From Thermoflavimicrobium daqui (GTDB lineage Bacteria; Bacillota; Bacilli; Thermoactinomycetales; Thermoactinomycetaceae), in the NCBI RefSeq assembly GCF_003313465.1, contig NZ_KZ845664.1:480946-544945 (forward strand): DNA of 64,000 bases. The letters run 5' to 3'. Within the stretch, counting starts at the first letter, position 1. The number at the start of each line of letters is the position of its first letter. This document shows positions 1-8,072 of this stretch, piece by piece. Below the pieces are notes generated by a model that had not been told where the DNA came from, did no database searches, and saw only the letters and a program-made list of their open reading frames with translations. The translations under genes and the position numbers were made by a program.

Positions 1-867
1 ATGGCCACATTTAAAGATTTTCGCAACAAAGTAAAACCCAACTGGTGTCCAGGTTGTGGTGATTTCTCTGTGTTGGCCGCCATGCAGCGTGCTTTTGCAA
101 ACATCGGTTTAGAACCGGAAGATGTAGCGATTGTATCAGGAATTGGCTGCTCTGGTCGGATCTCTGGATACGTGAATGCCTATGGTTTTCATGGAGTTCA
201 CGGTCGTGCTCTTCCTATTGCTCAAGGGCTTAAATTAGCTAACCGTGACTTAACCGTCGTTGCTGCTGGTGGGGATGGAGATGGCTTTGCCATTGGTATG
301 GGACACACCATTCATGCGATTCGCCGTAATGTGAATATCACTTATATCGTCATGGATAACCAAGTCTATGGTTTAACCAAGGGACAAACTTCTCCACGGA
401 GTCAAATCGGTTTTAAAACCAAAAGTACCCCAAATGGCTCTATTGAGTCTGCTATTTCTCCAATGGAAATGGCTTTGACCGTCGGAGCAGGCTTTGTGGC
501 TCAATCGGTATCGAGTGACTTAAAACAATTAACCCATGTGATTGAAGAAGGAATTAACCATCAAGGATTTTCTTTAATCAACGTATACAGCCCATGCGTC
601 ACTTATAACAAGATCAATACGTATGATTGGTTTAAAGAAAACTTGGTAAACCTCAATGATGTTGAAGGCTATGATTCATCTGATCGTGGTATGGCCATGA
701 AAACATTGATGGAAAACAATGGCTTAGTTACAGGAATTATCTATCAAAATAAAGAGAGTCAATCCTACGAATCGCTAATTAAAGGATTTAAAGAAGAACC
801 ACTTGCTAAACAAGATCTTCAAATTTCGAAAGATCAATTTGATAAACTTGTTGCCGAATTTATGTAA
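1..867 (+). CDS. korB: 2-oxoacid:ferredoxin oxidoreductase, beta subunit
   Basis: Beta subunit of a two-subunit 2-oxoacid (probably 2-oxoglutarate) ferredoxin oxidoreductase, which decarboxylates the oxoacid to acyl-CoA and passes electrons to ferredoxin in the cytoplasm. The 288 residues are the usual family length. WCPGCGDF (Cys16, Cys19), GCSGR (Cys50) and SPC (near 199) fit the 4Fe-4S cluster ligands. GDGDGFAIG followed by the VMDNQVYGLTKGQ segment is the thiamine-diphosphate/Mg site. The first base of the window is the ATG, so the ribosome site and the expected alpha subunit upstream lie outside. A strong terminator follows directly. Which oxoacid is used cannot be read from this subunit alone. 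Confidence 0.93.
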   Translation: MATFKDFRNKVKPNWCPGCGDFSVLAAMQRAFANIGLEPEDVAIVSGIGCSGRISGYVNAYGFHGVHGRALPIAQGLKLANRDLTVVAAGGDGDGFAIGMGHTIHAIRRNVNITYIVMDNQVYGLTKGQTSPRSQIGFKTKSTPNGSIESAISPMEMALTVGAGFVAQSVSSDLKQLTHVIEEGINHQGFSLINVYSPCVTYNKINTYDWFKENLVNLNDVEGYDSSDRGMAMKTLMENNGLVTGIIYQNKESQSYESLIKGFKEEPLAKQDLQISKDQFDKLVAEFM

Positions 868-873
868 CTTACT

Positions 874-909
874 ATAGCCACTTCCAAATATCGGAAGTGG
901 CTATTTTTA
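874..909 (+). terminator. Rho-independent terminator after korB
   Basis: An 11-bp perfect stem (tagccacttcc with ggaagtggcta) with a short loop is followed by TTTTT, 7 bases after the korB stop. Confidence 0.9.
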
Positions 910-933
910 AGAAGAAAAGATAAGTCAAATGTT

Positions 934-976
934 AAAACCCCTATGGTTTCTGATTAGACCAATGGGGTTTTTTTAT
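934..976 (+). terminator. Second terminator-like hairpin
   Basis: The arms aaacccc-ta-tggt and acca-a-tggggttt pair and are followed by a run of seven T. It lies 30 bases beyond the korB terminator and has no gene of its own in front of it, so it is probably a back-up terminator. The remaining intergenic DNA up to the next gene is AT-rich and holds no other recognisable signal. Confidence 0.75.
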
Positions 977-1154
977 TTAAAGACTTTTGAGGTGGGGAAT
1001 ACGATCACTTCGAAAGATGAACGATTGAACAAATTATTTACTTGTATGTGTAATGAAAATTTTACGAATAGGAAATAAAGGGATGGATATAAGTTTTGTA
1101 GAAATAATAATTATATTTAGTATATTAAATCCAAATTAATAAGGAGTGTATGCA

Positions 1155-3047
1155 TTGCAGAAAAGAAGTTGGATTTCTGGAATAATTATTACCGGATTAG
1201 TCTTGTCAGGAATTCCTCTTTCTTTTGGAATTAAGAAGGAAGTCACTCCTACTGTTTATGCCGAAGCGAGGAAGATAGACTATTTACAACAAGCTTTTAC
1301 AGCAGCAGCGAAAGAATTTCAGGTACCCGAGCGAATTTTGCTCGCTGTGTCCTATCATGTTTCGCGTTGGGAGCATCACAAGGGTGAGCCCAGTGTCTCA
1401 GGTGGTTATGGGCTTATGCATCTAACGGATGTAGATCAAATTGATTTACGTGGAACGGGAAAAGGAGAAAGGGAGGAAGAGATTAAAGCTGCTCCACTTG
1501 AGCCAAACTTGCAAACATTAGATGAAGCGAGTAAACTACTAGGACTTGATCCTGAAGTATTAAAGAAAGATCCAACTCAAAATATTCGTGGTGCGGCGGC
1601 TTTGTTAGCGAAGTATGCACGTGATACAGTAGGGAAAGTACCCATAGAAGAAAAGGATTGGTATGGTGCAGTTGTTAAGTATAGTGGAAGTAGAGAAGAA
1701 ACTGCTGCACTTGACTTTGCTGAACAAGTATTTTTGTCCGTCCAAACAGGTATAGAACGACAGACAACCGAAGGATATCAGCTTCGCCTTATTCCAAAAA
1801 GTGTACAGCCTAATCGAAATATCATAAAGTCATTAAACTTACACAAGAAGAAGGTAACTACTCCAGACTGCCCGAAGGGGCTTGATTGTCGGTTTATTCC
1901 AGCTGCGTATGAGCAGAGAAGTTCAGATCCTAGTGATTATGGAAACTATGATCTGGCGAAGCGCCCAAATTCAGGTTTACAGATCCGGTATATTGTCATT
2001 CATGATACAGAAGGAAGCTATCAGGGAGCCATTAATTGGTTTGCGAATCCTGCCTCTTCGGTTTCTGCACAATATGTTATTCGCTCTTCAGATGGACAAG
2101 TGACGCAGATGGTGGATAATAAAAATGTGGCTTGGCAAGCAGGGAATTGGTATTTTAATATGCACTCGATTGGCTTGGAGCATGAAGGTTATGCTTTAAA
2201 GGGAGCCAGTTGGTATAATGAGCAGCTTTACCGGTCTTCAGCTAGATTGACTCGTTACTTGGCAAAGAAGTATCGAATCCCTCTCAATCGTTCCCATATT
2301 ATTGGGCATGACGAAATTCCGGGAACATCACCTGCGCGACAATCCGTCATGCATGCAGATCCAGGACCTTTCTGGGACTGGGAGCATTATATGGAGTTAG
2401 TAGGAGCACCGATTACCCCTGCAAGGGGATCTAAGAAGATAGTGACGATTAAACCCCGTTTTAAGATGAATAAGCCACCGATTGAGGACGCAGAGAGTCA
2501 GCCGGCTAATTTTGTCTATTTGCATACAGCCCCAGATCAAAATGCTCCATTACTCGATGACCTCGCTATTTCTGGACCAGGGACACGTAAAGCATTAGAT
2601 TGGGGAGATAAAGCTGTAGCAGGACAAACTTTTTATGTAGCGGATCGCAAAGGAGAATGGACTGCAATCTGGTATGGAGGCCAAAAAGCATGGTTCTATA
2701 ATCCTAAAGGGACAAAAACGGTTCGAGGGAAAGGGATCGCTATTACGCCCAAAGCAGGTAAAAAAGAGATTCCTGTGTATGGGGTAGCATATCCAGAAGC
2801 ATCTGCCTATCCGAAGGAGGTCCCTCCGCAAGATATTCATCCGCTTCAATATAAAATCACGGCTGGGCAAGTATATATCGCTTCAGAGAAAATAAAAGGA
2901 GCTTATTATTATGCTTCTGTATTTACGCAGGACCCTGATCAAACTCATAAACTAATTAGAGGGAAAGAGGAATATTATCGTATTCAATTGAATCACCGAC
3001 ATGCATATGTAAAGGCAGCGGATGTGGAGATAGTGGATAAAAGGTAA
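1155..3047 (+). CDS. Exported N-acetylmuramoyl-L-alanine amidase with N-terminal lysozyme-like and C-terminal SH3-like regions
   Basis: Cell-wall hydrolase expected to cut the amide bond between muramic acid and the stem peptide. An N-terminal hydrophobic segment (about 7-27) marks export. Residues about 40-200 resemble a lytic-transglycosylase/goose-lysozyme fold (ILLAVSYHVSRWE, SGGYGLMHL). Residues about 270-410 form an Amidase_2 domain with IVIHDTEG, GLEHEGY, HIIGHDEIPG and HADPGPFWDW, which contain the zinc ligands. The tail (about 450-630) looks like SH3-type wall-binding repeats. Start choice: AAGGAG at 1141-1146 lies 8 bases before TTG 1155, while a GTG at 1146 overlaps that site; TTG 1155 is preferred. 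The gene is monocistronic. Confidence 0.85.
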   Translation: MQKRSWISGIIITGLVLSGIPLSFGIKKEVTPTVYAEARKIDYLQQAFTAAAKEFQVPERILLAVSYHVSRWEHHKGEPSVSGGYGLMHLTDVDQIDLRGTGKGEREEEIKAAPLEPNLQTLDEASKLLGLDPEVLKKDPTQNIRGAAALLAKYARDTVGKVPIEEKDWYGAVVKYSGSREETAALDFAEQVFLSVQTGIERQTTEGYQLRLIPKSVQPNRNIIKSLNLHKKKVTTPDCPKGLDCRFIPAAYEQRSSDPSDYGNYDLAKRPNSGLQIRYIVIHDTEGSYQGAINWFANPASSVSAQYVIRSSDGQVTQMVDNKNVAWQAGNWYFNMHSIGLEHEGYALKGASWYNEQLYRSSARLTRYLAKKYRIPLNRSHIIGHDEIPGTSPARQSVMHADPGPFWDWEHYMELVGAPITPARGSKKIVTIKPRFKMNKPPIEDAESQPANFVYLHTAPDQNAPLLDDLAISGPGTRKALDWGDKAVAGQTFYVADRKGEWTAIWYGGQKAWFYNPKGTKTVRGKGIAITPKAGKKEIPVYGVAYPEASAYPKEVPPQDIHPLQYKITAGQVYIASEKIKGAYYYASVFTQDPDQTHKLIRGKEEYYRIQLNHRHAYVKAADVEIVDKR

Positions 3048-3126
3048 AGGGATCGATGGTATAAAGTTTGAATCAGTATATATGGCATAGGAACAATAGA
3101 AATAGAAACTAAATGAGGTGAAGTTT

Positions 3127-3864
3127 ATGCGTCTAACAGTCCTTGGATACCAGTCACCATTCCCAGCAGCAGATGGAGCTACACCTGGTTATCTACTCGA
3201 AGTCGAAGGGAAACGCATCTTAATCGACTGTGGAAGCGGTGTGTTAGCCCAATTAATAAAAAGATGCAAGCCTTATGACCTCGATTTGGTACTACTTTCC
3301 CATTTGCACCATGACCATCTCAGTGATTTCTTTATTTTACAATATGCTCTGTTAATGGGAAAACAGCAGCAAAAGCGAATAAAACCCTTATCCGTTTGGG
3401 CACCATCGGAACCCAAGAGTTGGTTTCAGAAATTAGCCTATCGTGATTATATTCAACTAGAGTCTATTACTGAGGAGGAAAGTCTCGAATTCGATAACTT
3501 AAAGATTTCGTTTTTCCTTACAGATCACGGAATTCCGTGTTATGCCATGAAGATTGAATATGATGGAAAAGTGATATTATATGGAGCGGATGCAGGACCG
3601 CAAACCGATTGGACAAGGATGGCAAGTGAACCAGATCTATTTATCTGTGAAGCCTCATTTTTGCACCAAGATTTACCAATCCAGCCCATCGGTCATTTAT
3701 CAGCCAGACAAGCAGCCCTTGCTGCAAACCAAATAAAGGCGAAGAGTTTACTGTTAACTCATTTGTATCCCGAGTTAGATCCATCACTACTTAAGCAAGA
3801 AGCAGAGCAAGTATATCGTCGAGAATTGTGGATAGCAGAAATGGGTTTAGAAATTAAATTGTAA
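3127..3864 (+). CDS. Metallo-beta-lactamase-fold hydrolase (YhfI-like)
   Basis: A 245-residue cytoplasmic MBL-fold protein of the RNase Z/YhfI branch. The metal-binding motif HLHHDH is at residues 59-64. Later ligands are likely in LTDHG, YGADAG and the C-terminal LLTHLYP. The substrate is unknown; phosphodiester cleavage is an inference from the fold. The start ATG 3127 has GAGGTG six bases ahead; an in-frame GTG at 3118 overlaps that ribosome site and is less likely. It sits alone between the amidase and an insertion relic. Confidence 0.85.
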   Translation: MRLTVLGYQSPFPAADGATPGYLLEVEGKRILIDCGSGVLAQLIKRCKPYDLDLVLLSHLHHDHLSDFFILQYALLMGKQQQKRIKPLSVWAPSEPKSWFQKLAYRDYIQLESITEEESLEFDNLKISFFLTDHGIPCYAMKIEYDGKVILYGADAGPQTDWTRMASEPDLFICEASFLHQDLPIQPIGHLSARQAALAANQIKAKSLLLTHLYPELDPSLLKQEAEQVYRRELWIAEMGLEIKL

Positions 3865-3870
3865 ATAACA

Positions 3871-3904
3871 TCAAGCCAATGTAATCCTTTTTTTATTGGC
3901 TTGA
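3871..3904. repeat. Inverted repeat after the MBL gene
   Basis: Ten-base arms tcaagccaat and attggcttga flank a T-rich loop just after the stop codon. The tail lacks a T run on the + strand, so terminator function is uncertain. Confidence 0.45.
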
Positions 3905-3996
3905 TTAATCAATGAAAAGGCTCAGACTATCTTTCTCATAGTTGTTTAAGAAGCAATGATAGCTTACTTCGACAATGATTTGAACACATAGGTATA

Positions 3997-4032
3997 AAAA
4001 AACCAGCTCTTAAGTTAGGCTGGTTTTTTTTA
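3997..4032 (+). terminator. Rho-independent terminator
   Basis: aaaccagc pairs with gctggttt and is followed by eight T. It may be the real terminator of the upstream transcript, or of DNA that once lay here before the insertion relic that follows. Confidence 0.75.
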
Positions 4033-4051
4033 TGTAGTGTTATGATAGGTG

Positions 4052-4131
4052 CTTTATATCTTTGCGAGGGGGAAAACGCATAGAAGAGATTACCCAAGAA
4101 TCCCCTGCGTTTACGCATGGGGAGTGGTCAA
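4052..4131 (+). mobile_element. 80-bp IS200/IS605 deletion derivative (ends only)
   Basis: The segment begins with CTTTAT plus ATCTTTGCGAG, which recurs exactly at the left end of the larger relic at 45254. It ends with a 33-base block (4099-4131) identical to the right end of that relic. The right block forms the hairpin cccctgcg-ttta-cgcatgggg with one unpaired T, typical of IS200/IS605 subterminal hairpins recognised by the Y1 transposase TnpA. No coding sequence remains. The last bases GTGGTCAA mark the right end; CTTTAT is the likely target left of the element. Confidence 0.75.
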
Positions 4132-4270
4132 ATCATATTGTATTTACGAAAGGTAAGTCAAAGCATAATTAATAAACATTTTTATATAATAAGTTTATTA
4201 ATGAATATAAAAGGGTAGATAATCGATGAGCTTGTTGATAAACATGATTGAGCTAAGGAAGGTGTGGCGA

Positions 4271-4609
4271 ATGATACTTGAATCGTTAAGACAGGAACTT
4301 CTTAGCTGGGATGGTGTTAGCGAGCATAAACATCGGTTTGGTGGAGTGGAATTTCGTTATAAAAATAAAGAATTAGGTCATTTGCATGGAGAAAAACTTG
4401 CTGACCTACCTTTTCCTAAATCAATCCGAGATGAACTCATTGAAGCAGGACTAGTAGAACCTCATCATGTTTTTCCTAATTCAGGCTGGGTAAGTTTTTG
4501 GATCAAAGGTGAACAAGATATTCCCCAATTGTCAAAGTTATTTAGAATGCAATATGATCGAATCGCGAAGAAAAGTATGGAATCTAATTGGGAAGATGGG
4601 AAGGAATAG
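4271..4609 (+). CDS. Small DUF5519/luciferase-domain protein
   Basis: A 112-residue soluble protein with the family pattern HRFGGVEFR, LGHLHG, DLPFPKSIRDEL and HHVFPNSGWVSFWI. Proteins with this domain are annotated as luciferase-like or DUF5519; no reaction is established that I know of. ATG 4271 is preferred because GGAAGGTG lies just upstream; an in-frame ATG at 4226 has only a weak ribosome site. The gene follows an insertion relic and is closed by a strong hairpin about 100 bases downstream. It has no operon partner. Confidence 0.7.
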   Translation: MILESLRQELLSWDGVSEHKHRFGGVEFRYKNKELGHLHGEKLADLPFPKSIRDELIEAGLVEPHHVFPNSGWVSFWIKGEQDIPQLSKLFRMQYDRIAKKSMESNWEDGKE

Positions 4610-4707
4610 AATGAAAAACAGGAATATTAGATCATGTATTATTAAGTTACAGGAGGAATTTTTGCTATTTCCCTATTCCTTGAAAGAAAAAGAATAACTT
4701 TGAAGCG

Positions 4708-4756
4708 TAAAACGCTATCCTTTCTATGATCGCTTATAGAAAGGATAGCGTTTTTA
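4708..4756. terminator. Strong bidirectional terminator hairpin
   Basis: aaaacgctatcctttctat pairs almost perfectly with atagaaaggatagcgtttt, with A and T runs on both sides. It insulates the DUF5519 gene from the merR promoter. Confidence 0.9.
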
Positions 4757-4792
4757 CAGTTGGGAAGTCATAAAAAGCTTTTTGTTTTTTAT

Positions 4793-4823
4793 TGACCTTC
4801 ACGTATACGTGATACGTCATAAT
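4793..4823 (+). promoter_or_regulatory. MerR-type promoter with long spacer and operator
   Basis: TTGACC (4793-4798) and CATAAT (4818-4823) are 19 bp apart, the over-long spacing typical of MerR-activated promoters. The spacer carries the perfect palindrome cacgtatacgtg (4800-4811). It lies 18 bases before the merR start, implying autoregulation of the merR-CPBP pair. Confidence 0.75.
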
Positions 4824-4840
4824 AACGATGAGGTGAATTT

Positions 4841-5614
4841 ATGTATAGCATAGGTGAATTATCAAAAAAAGCAAATGTTAGCAGGAGGACACTTCATTAT
4901 TACGATGAAATCGGTTTGCTTAAACCAACGAGGATAGATGATAAAAATTACCGGTATTATGATCAAAATGCCCTTTTGCAGCTACAAGAAATATTACTTC
5001 TAAAATCGATCGGCTTTAAGCTAAATCAAATCAAACAAATCATGAATCAATCAACTGATACAAACCATGAAGAGAAGTGGATGCAATCATTAAATGAACA
5101 GATCAATTGGATTCAAAAAGAAAAAGCACGGCTGGAACGCAAACAATATTACCTACGAGCAACCCTGCATTCTATCAAAATAAAAGGGAAGATACATGCG
5201 AAAGAAATATTTGATTTAATTCAGCTGTTGGAAGATCGAGAGATGGAGAACGGGGTGATCCCTGCTGTATTTAAAGATGGTTATTTTACAAATCAAGAGA
5301 AAGAAACTTTAGAACAGTTACCGGTTTTAGGAAGTAATAACCCTTATGTTGCTCAATTTGTAGAATTATTGAGAAATATACGTCGCAATATGCATGAACC
5401 CCCTAACTCTTCTGTTATTCAGACATATGCTAAACAACTACATGAACTAAGTCTTCGGTTTTTTGGAGACAATCCAGCGCTCGCAGATAAATATTGGGAG
5501 CGTATAAAACCAAGGGAGGGGCAACCACCCATTGTTTATGGAATGGATCAAGATTTGATGGATTATATAGATAAAATGTTTGCATACTTTCATCCACAAC
5601 AGGAGCGTGAATGA
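4841..5614 (+). CDS. MerR family regulator with TipAS-like effector domain
   Basis: The N-terminal winged helix-turn-helix (residues 1-70: YSIGELSKKANVSRRTLHYYDEIGLL) and a coiled-coil helix (about 75-105) are those of MerR proteins. The last 120 residues (NQEKETLEQLP onward, GDNPALADKYWERI, MDYIDKMFAYF) resemble the TipAS small-molecule/antibiotic-binding domain. The product is predicted to twist its long-spacer promoter directly upstream. The gene stop is 1 base from the start of a CPBP protease gene, so the two are probably co-transcribed and translationally coupled. The ligand is unknown. Confidence 0.88.
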   Translation: MYSIGELSKKANVSRRTLHYYDEIGLLKPTRIDDKNYRYYDQNALLQLQEILLLKSIGFKLNQIKQIMNQSTDTNHEEKWMQSLNEQINWIQKEKARLERKQYYLRATLHSIKIKGKIHAKEIFDLIQLLEDREMENGVIPAVFKDGYFTNQEKETLEQLPVLGSNNPYVAQFVELLRNIRRNMHEPPNSSVIQTYAKQLHELSLRFFGDNPALADKYWERIKPREGQPPIVYGMDQDLMDYIDKMFAYFHPQQERE

Positions 5615-5615
5615 T

Positions 5616-6524
5616 ATGGAAAAGCAGCATGTGTTATCACGTCCGCTATGGAGTTGGATTGTTGGAATGACTAGCTTTGTGGTCATAATAGCAGCTGCAT
5701 TTTGGCTGGTTTGGAATGGGTATGTCAATATCCGATATTCAACAGATCATAGTGGTACGATTCCAATTTGGAATATATGGATTCCTTCTCTCATTGGTAT
5801 TTTACTCATTCGTCTGATTCCACTTCGACTTGAGGGCTTTAATCCGCTTTCAGGTCTAAATCAGCGACTGATAATTATCCAGTCATGGGTCTTGATAATG
5901 AGCGCAGTTTTTTTTACAATGACTCTTCTTCTTGTTAAGAGTAGAGGGGTAGAATTTCAACTGTGGTTTGTAGGACTTAAACTGTTTTTTTTACTAGTGA
6001 TCCCTTGGATGATATTACGGATCACCCAATCCCATTCAGCCCATCGATCTATATCTATTCCCTCTCATTTATGGACTCGCTGGCATTGGATTGGTCCGCT
6101 TATGATCTTTATGGTTTGGTTTTATTTAAGTTATTTTTCTATAATTGCTTTCCCACATGTTCCAAGTAAGCTTTCAGATCCATTTACACTGATTGTTACT
6201 TACTTAATTGGTTTTTGTATCAATAGTTTACTGGAGGAAGTTTTTTATAGAGTATGGTTACAAACCCGATTAGAACTATTCCTTGGTACTTGGCCAGCAA
6301 TCCTCTTTACATCGATCGTTTGGGCAAGTTGGCATATTGCAATCCATAGCACTGGACAATTTAGCGTTGATATCGCAACCGTTTTGGTAAACCAAGGTAT
6401 CACCGGTCTATTCCTTGGTTACCTTTGGGCACGCTATCGTAATGTATGGATTTTGATTATGATACACGGTATAATGAATGCCCCTCCTTATCTATTTTTT
6501 GAACTATTTTGTTTACTATTTTAG
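5616..6524 (+). CDS. CPBP-family intramembrane metalloprotease
   Basis: A 302-residue multi-pass membrane protein of the CPBP (Abi, CAAX-protease/bacteriocin-processing) family. Motif 1 EEVFYR (EExxxR), motif 2 in SWHIAIH and a final HGIMN supply the expected glutamate, histidine and asparagine residues. Members process prenylated or peptide substrates, act in bacteriocin immunity or shed anti-sigma factors; the substrate here is unknown. ATG 5616 follows AGGAGCG and almost touches the merR stop, so it is chosen over an upstream in-frame ATG at 5580 inside merR. Control by the MerR protein is likely from the arrangement. Confidence 0.88.
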   Translation: MEKQHVLSRPLWSWIVGMTSFVVIIAAAFWLVWNGYVNIRYSTDHSGTIPIWNIWIPSLIGILLIRLIPLRLEGFNPLSGLNQRLIIIQSWVLIMSAVFFTMTLLLVKSRGVEFQLWFVGLKLFFLLVIPWMILRITQSHSAHRSISIPSHLWTRWHWIGPLMIFMVWFYLSYFSIIAFPHVPSKLSDPFTLIVTYLIGFCINSLLEEVFYRVWLQTRLELFLGTWPAILFTSIVWASWHIAIHSTGQFSVDIATVLVNQGITGLFLGYLWARYRNVWILIMIHGIMNAPPYLFFELFCLLF

Positions 6525-6846
6525 TCATTCATTACCAATCAATCAGTAAGTTAAGTATAATTTTTTATTAATGCCTGTCGAAATCTACTTATGATGATAC
6601 TCATATGAAGGGAAATCCGTTCCTATACAAAAAACGATTTGCTCTGATTCCAAGAAGAGGAGGGGCTAGTTTTTTATATGCTCTATATTTATTATGAATG
6701 AATATAGATGCTGTCTGCATGAGGAAGGGGACTACTTAAATACAAAGAAACGAGAGAGGGATAAATCTAGGGAAAAGATTCTGCAAAGGTCAGGACCCTT
6801 TTTGAAATTTCGAAATTTCTCTCTCTCTCTTAAAAGGAGACATTAT
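6525..6846. other. Non-coding gap before crcB1
   Basis: This 322-bp gap has a low-complexity stretch ending in CTCTCTCTCT before the crcB ribosome site. I looked for the fluoride riboswitch expected before crcB and found no convincing match. No other feature is recognisable. Confidence 0.5.
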
Positions 6847-7239
6847 ATGATTTATTGGGTCGTCGGTATCGCTGGAGTAGTTGGAGCTTTATTACGGTAT
6901 TATATCGGTCTTTGGGTCCCGGCAAGTATTATGTGGGGGTTTCCTATGGGTACTTTGCTAGTAAACTATATAGGTTGTTTTATCCTTAGTTGGTTTACGA
7001 TTTGGTCTACTACAATGAAATCTTGCCCTTCTTGGATTCGTGTAGGAATAGGAACAGGTCTAATCGGTTCATTTACCACTTTTTCTACTTTTAGTGTAGA
7101 AGTAATAAAAATGTTTGAAGAAGGATTATGGCTCATGTCATTGGTTTATATCATGCTTAGCTTATGGGGAGGATTATTTTTAACATGGAGTGGATATACA
7201 TGGGCCATTTATCAACAGAAAAGAACAGTGGAAGAGTGA
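6847..7239 (+). CDS. crcB1: Fluoride channel subunit CrcB/Fluc 1
   Basis: A 130-residue, four-helix membrane protein that exports fluoride as an antiparallel dimer. Family marks are GALLRYYIG near the N terminus, the NYIGCF segment, and GSFTTFSTFS, whose Phe and Thr residues line the fluoride pore. ATG 6847 has a strong AAAGGAGA site 6 bases upstream; the in-frame upstream codons from 6694 are unlikely to be used. A second crcB follows after 6 bases, so the pair probably forms a heterodimeric channel, as in other Bacilli. Confidence 0.93.
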   Translation: MIYWVVGIAGVVGALLRYYIGLWVPASIMWGFPMGTLLVNYIGCFILSWFTIWSTTMKSCPSWIRVGIGTGLIGSFTTFSTFSVEVIKMFEEGLWLMSLVYIMLSLWGGLFLTWSGYTWAIYQQKRTVEE

Positions 7240-7245
7240 TATCGT

Positions 7246-7614
7246 ATGATCATGAATAGCTTGCTTGTAGGGTTAGGTGGGTTTTTGGGAGCCATATCTC
7301 GATATACGATTAGCCAACGATTAAATAAACCCATACCTGGATTTCCATATGGGACATTGACTGTTAATCTGGTTGGAGCCTTTCTTTTGGGATGGATCGC
7401 TGGAGGAGACCTCGCTGAAGAAGGATTATTGTTTTTTGGAGTAGGATTTATGGGAGCTTTCACGACATTTTCTACACTTCATTTGGAAAGTATTCAGCTT
7501 GGAAAGCCAGGAAGATGGGGGAAGACCTTTCTCTATTTAGGGCTTACTTATACAGGAGGAATTTTAATTGCACTACTGGGATATCTTTTAGGAACAGCGC
7601 TATTTTCTGGATAA
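7246..7614 (+). CDS. crcB2: Fluoride channel subunit CrcB/Fluc 2
   Basis: A 122-residue partner of the preceding CrcB with four predicted membrane helices. It carries the same signatures: GGFLGAISRY, NLVGAFLLGW and GAFTTFSTLHLE. It starts 6 bases after crcB1 and must be in the same transcript. A second ATG at 7252 is also possible. Paired small CrcB proteins in Gram-positive bacteria commonly assemble as heterodimers; that is an inference here. Confidence 0.93.
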   Translation: MIMNSLLVGLGGFLGAISRYTISQRLNKPIPGFPYGTLTVNLVGAFLLGWIAGGDLAEEGLLFFGVGFMGAFTTFSTLHLESIQLGKPGRWGKTFLYLGLTYTGGILIALLGYLLGTALFSG

Positions 7615-8072
7615 AGCGATTGCTTACTCATCCCATGAATACGCTGATCTCGAGCAATCTCTATAAGATAACCTGTGGGCTTTTTTATTTTCAAGTATAT
7701 ACTACTTCGCTTTAAGACGGTCTGAAACATATCAACCGTGTTAAAGGATATATCGATTTTTCCCTAAAAGCATAAAATCAAAGCGAATGGCTATAATATA
7801 AAAAAATTGGTAACAACTTCATGTTTTTTGTAAATGGTAGCTCCTTTGAAGAGGAGGCCTTTTTAAAAATTATTCAAGAGAGTTCAGAAGGAAATGAGAT
7901 TAAATAGTCCCTTTAAGTAAAATAGGCTAAAATCCCAGCTGAAACAGAAAAACGAGTTTTTTATGATGTTCGTTTGCCTCAGTATATTTTTTTGCCACAT
8001 TTGCGGAACAAAGTTGCTATTTTATTTAAGTGTAAGCGTTTTATATGATGGAAGTGTGAAGGACGTGGTACC
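7615..8072. other. Intergenic region with vestigial coding fragments
   Basis: This 458-bp gap holds two short open stretches that read like protein but have no start context: 7821-7907 (28 codons, including VNGSSFEEEAFLKIIQESSE) and 7926-8048 (40 codons, including RVFYDVRLPQYIFLPHLRNK). They are in different frames and separated by stops, as in a decayed gene. I do not recognise the family. A weak hairpin with a T tail (7838-7866) lies within the first stretch, and a cre-like box overlaps the end of the second. Confidence 0.4.
8031..8044 (+). promoter_or_regulatory. Candidate cre (CcpA) box before the PTS regulator
   Basis: TGTAAGCGTTTTAT matches the cre consensus TGWAANCGNTNWCA except for the last two bases. 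It lies 28 bases before the start of the PRD regulator gene, a plausible place for carbon catabolite repression of the PTS operon. Confidence 0.5.

Noticed and set aside
4509..4697. 62-codon ORF overlapping the DUF5519 gene
   Set aside because: Shifted-frame shadow of the DUF5519 codons without its own ribosome site.
6525..6846. Fluoride riboswitch before crcB1
   Set aside because: GATG and GGGGACTACT pieces are present near 6710-6736, but the conserved pseudoknot and AAC/GAUGACUCC parts do not line up.
7990..8010. Sigma-54 promoter for the PTS operon (TTGCCACATTTGCGG)
   Set aside because: The GG and GC doublets are not at the required -24/-12 spacing, and the PRD regulator lacks the sigma-54 AAA+ domain of LevR-type activators.
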